DNA of 8,403 bases from Methanobacterium sp. (GTDB taxonomy: Archaea > Methanobacteriota > Methanobacteria > Methanobacteriales > Methanobacteriaceae): positions 1 through 8,403 of the forward strand of contig JAHKLQ010000024.1 of the NCBI GenBank assembly GCA_020854975.1, written 5' to 3'. A program made the position numbers and the translations under genes. Positions within the stretch are counted from its first letter, which is position 1. Each line of letters starts with the position of its first letter. This document shows, piece after piece, positions 6,828 to 8,403 of this stretch. Under the pieces are notes generated by a model that had not been told where the DNA came from, did no database searches, and saw nothing but the letters and a program-made list of their open reading frames with translations.

Positions 6828-8403
6828 ATTAAGCGAAAATTGTCTTTAGCAGTGCTTTTATTATGTTTTGTAGCACTGTTAAGCGTCAATGGCACATACG
6901 CCACCGACGGAAACACTAGTAACATCAGCAACAACATAACCTCAATTAATGATACTGAATTGACCTCTTTTACAGAGGAAACAACCACAATTGAGAATAT
7001 CAGCACTGAAAACACCACCGTCAACGTAACAGAAAACAGCACGGATAACAGTGACACAACAGATAATACAACAGATAATGTTACCAGCACTAGCAGTGAG
7101 TCTGGTGCAGCCGGTGATGCGAGTACAGGCGAAACTCTAGATAATGTGGAGTCTCTTTTTGTATGGTCAACCTCATTGAGCACTATCAATCCCACATCAT
7201 TAGTAAATGCAGGAATTACCGATGTCTATGTTTATGTTCCCCGAACTAACATAGCTGTCATTCAAAGTTTCATTGAAAAATTTAGTGGAACTGGAATCCG
7301 TGTTTGGGCATGGATCCCATGTTTTGTGGACAGTGATGGAAACTGGCTCATAGCTGGAGAATCAACTATAAATGGAGAAGATTCTCGAGAATGGTTGAAA
7401 GATGAAATTGACAGCATAGCTTCAACTTATGGTATCAGTGGAGTTCTTTTGGATTACTGTCGGTATCCTGGAACTGCTTACAAACATCCCACTGAAGAAG
7501 AGGCAACTGCCATCATCACTAACTTTGTGAGTGATGTGCGTAGCATGCTTGATACTATTGGTGGGACAAAAGGAAGTTACATCTATCTAGGAATTGCTGT
7601 AATGCCTGAATGTTCTGTAAACACGTATTACTATGGTCAAAGCTATGAGCAATTGTCTCAGTATGTGGATTGTTTGATTCCAATGGTCTACAAAGGAAAT
7701 TATGGTGAAGATTCCAGTTGGATCGGCACTGTTACTTCCTACATTGTCAGTCACTCCACAGTACCTGTGATAACTGCAGTGCAAACCTATGAATCAGATA
7801 GCAACACCACTCCTTTATCCAGCAGTGAATTGACCACAGATGTGCAGACTGCTGTTGATAATGGTTCATCGGGATATGCTCTTTTCAGGTATGGGTTAAT
7901 CAGTAGCTATCCGGTTATCACTATTCCAGTTAGTTTAACCATTGAAGAAATTCTTGAAGCATCAGAAATAGTCAAAAATTACATTGAAACCAACAAAAAA
8001 CTACCAACCACCATTACCATAGGCACACACAACATAAACATGGCACAATTCCTATATCTAGCCACAAAAGCTACCGTAGCACTTAACAACGGACAATCCA
8101 CAGCTACTTCCATAACAGTAGGTAGCTACACTTTACCCAGTACCAGTTACGAAAATCTGAAAACTGGGGCGTTGACTACGGGTACTTATGTGGACTTTGC
8201 CAACAGAATAGCACAATACATCGCAGAAAGCAGTCAGGCCCCACCTTATGGTATAATTGGCTTAGGAGAGATCAGTTATCAATCTCAGGTATATCTTTAC
8301 AGTCGTGTGTTAACCAGTTACAAAAACAACGGACAACTACCCAACACCATGACCGTTAAAACCTGGACCACCAGCAATATACCAATAACAGAACCCACAT
8401 CCT
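6828..8403 (+). CDS. PMBR surface protein with putative glycoside-hydrolase TIM barrel (3' partial, ATT start)
   Basis: The frame is open from 6828 to the right edge, 525 codons. Starting at ATT gives a good signal peptide: KRK, then a hydrophobic core (LSLAVLLLCFVALLSV), with likely cleavage after TYA. Residues 27-104 form an Asn/Thr/Ser/Glu-rich stalk with ten N-glycosylation sequons. About 108-366 resembles putative glycoside-hydrolase barrels: FVWSTSL as first strand, VWAWIPCF, GVLLDYCRYP (D209 and R212 as candidate active-site residues) and IPMVYKGNYG. About 370-515 is a pseudomurein-binding unit (KLPTTITIG, MAQFLYL, YVDFANRIAQYI, QAPPYG, YQSQVYLYSR). The protein is therefore probably exported and bound to the wall, perhaps acting on its glycan; substrate and activity are inference. 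More repeats probably follow. Starting at TTG 6840 would remove the basic KRK, weakening the signal peptide. Confidence 0.87.
   Translation, partial: MKRKLSLAVLLLCFVALLSVNGTYATDGNTSNISNNITSINDTELTSFTEETTTIENISTENTTVNVTENSTDNSDTTDNTTDNVTSTSSESGAAGDASTGETLDNVESLFVWSTSLSTINPTSLVNAGITDVYVYVPRTNIAVIQSFIEKFSGTGIRVWAWIPCFVDSDGNWLIAGESTINGEDSREWLKDEIDSIASTYGISGVLLDYCRYPGTAYKHPTEEEATAIITNFVSDVRSMLDTIGGTKGSYIYLGIAVMPECSVNTYYYGQSYEQLSQYVDCLIPMVYKGNYGEDSSWIGTVTSYIVSHSTVPVITAVQTYESDSNTTPLSSSELTTDVQTAVDNGSSGYALFRYGLISSYPVITIPVSLTIEEILEASEIVKNYIETNKKLPTTITIGTHNINMAQFLYLATKATVALNNGQSTATSITVGSYTLPSTSYENLKTGALTTGTYVDFANRIAQYIAESSQAPPYGIIGLGEISYQSQVYLYSRVLTSYKNNGQLPNTMTVKTWTTSNIPITEPTS
8269..8284 (+). repeat. 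PMBR nucleotide repeat, right copy
   Basis: This copy is a 16-base exact match to 267-282, in the equivalent place of the pseudomurein-binding unit (ISYQS). The match could act as a substrate for recombination between the two surface genes, about 8 kb apart in direct orientation. Confidence 0.8.

Noticed and set aside
6803..7195. 130-codon frame on the - strand antisense to the right-hand gene
   Set aside because: It is Val/Leu/Ser-rich low complexity, the complement of the Asn/Thr stalk coding region, and it covers the ribosome binding site and signal peptide of a well-supported gene.
7587..7784. 65-codon - strand frame within the glycosidase-like domain
   Set aside because: It is antisense to a domain with recognisable family motifs, and is short and without a start signal.

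Overview
The window looks like a chromosomal segment of a mesophilic methanogen of the order Methanobacteriales, most likely Methanobacterium. Three things support this. There are archaeal housekeeping genes (ribosomal protein L10e, PEP synthase and the methanofuran-pathway decarboxylase MfnA). The two genes at the edges carry pseudomurein-binding repeats (PMBR), and pseudomurein is a wall polymer of Methanobacteriales and Methanopyrus. The DNA is AT-rich, with archaeal TATA boxes and GGAGG-type ribosome binding sites. The genus is inferred from composition and gene content, not from a marker search.

Layout. (1) Positions 2-1561, + strand: the 3' part of a surface protein with two PMBR units followed by a C-terminal zinc deacylase/carboxypeptidase-like domain of the succinylglutamate desuccinylase/aspartoacylase (M14-like) type. 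(2) Positions 1562-1796: a convergent intergenic region with a 29-bp tandem repeat that continues into the 3' end of mfnA. (3) Positions 1797-5839, - strand: rpl10e, then ppsA, then mfnA, in transcription order with short gaps. (4) Positions 5840-6827: a long AT-rich divergent spacer. It holds the rpl10e promoter, a possible decayed gene, hairpin-forming sequences, a strong TATA box and a roughly 105-nt leader that can fold. (5) Positions 6828-8403, + strand: the 5' part of a second PMBR surface protein, with a signal peptide, an Asn/Thr-rich stalk, a putative glycoside-hydrolase TIM barrel and a PMBR unit. It runs off the right edge. It has no ATG, GTG or TTG start at a usable distance from its ribosome binding site, and the best start is ATT.

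How the parts relate. The central cluster is ordinary metabolism and translation: L10e in the ribosome, PEP synthase in gluconeogenesis from pyruvate, MfnA making tyramine for methanofuran. The two flanking genes share the same wall-binding module fused to different catalytic-looking domains, one peptidase/amidase-like and one glycosidase-like. Together they look like wall-anchored enzymes that could remodel pseudomurein. That function is inference; no substrate can be read from the sequence. The most unusual points are the ATT start with its structured leader, the two PMBR-enzyme fusions, and the tandem repeat seeded by the end of mfnA.
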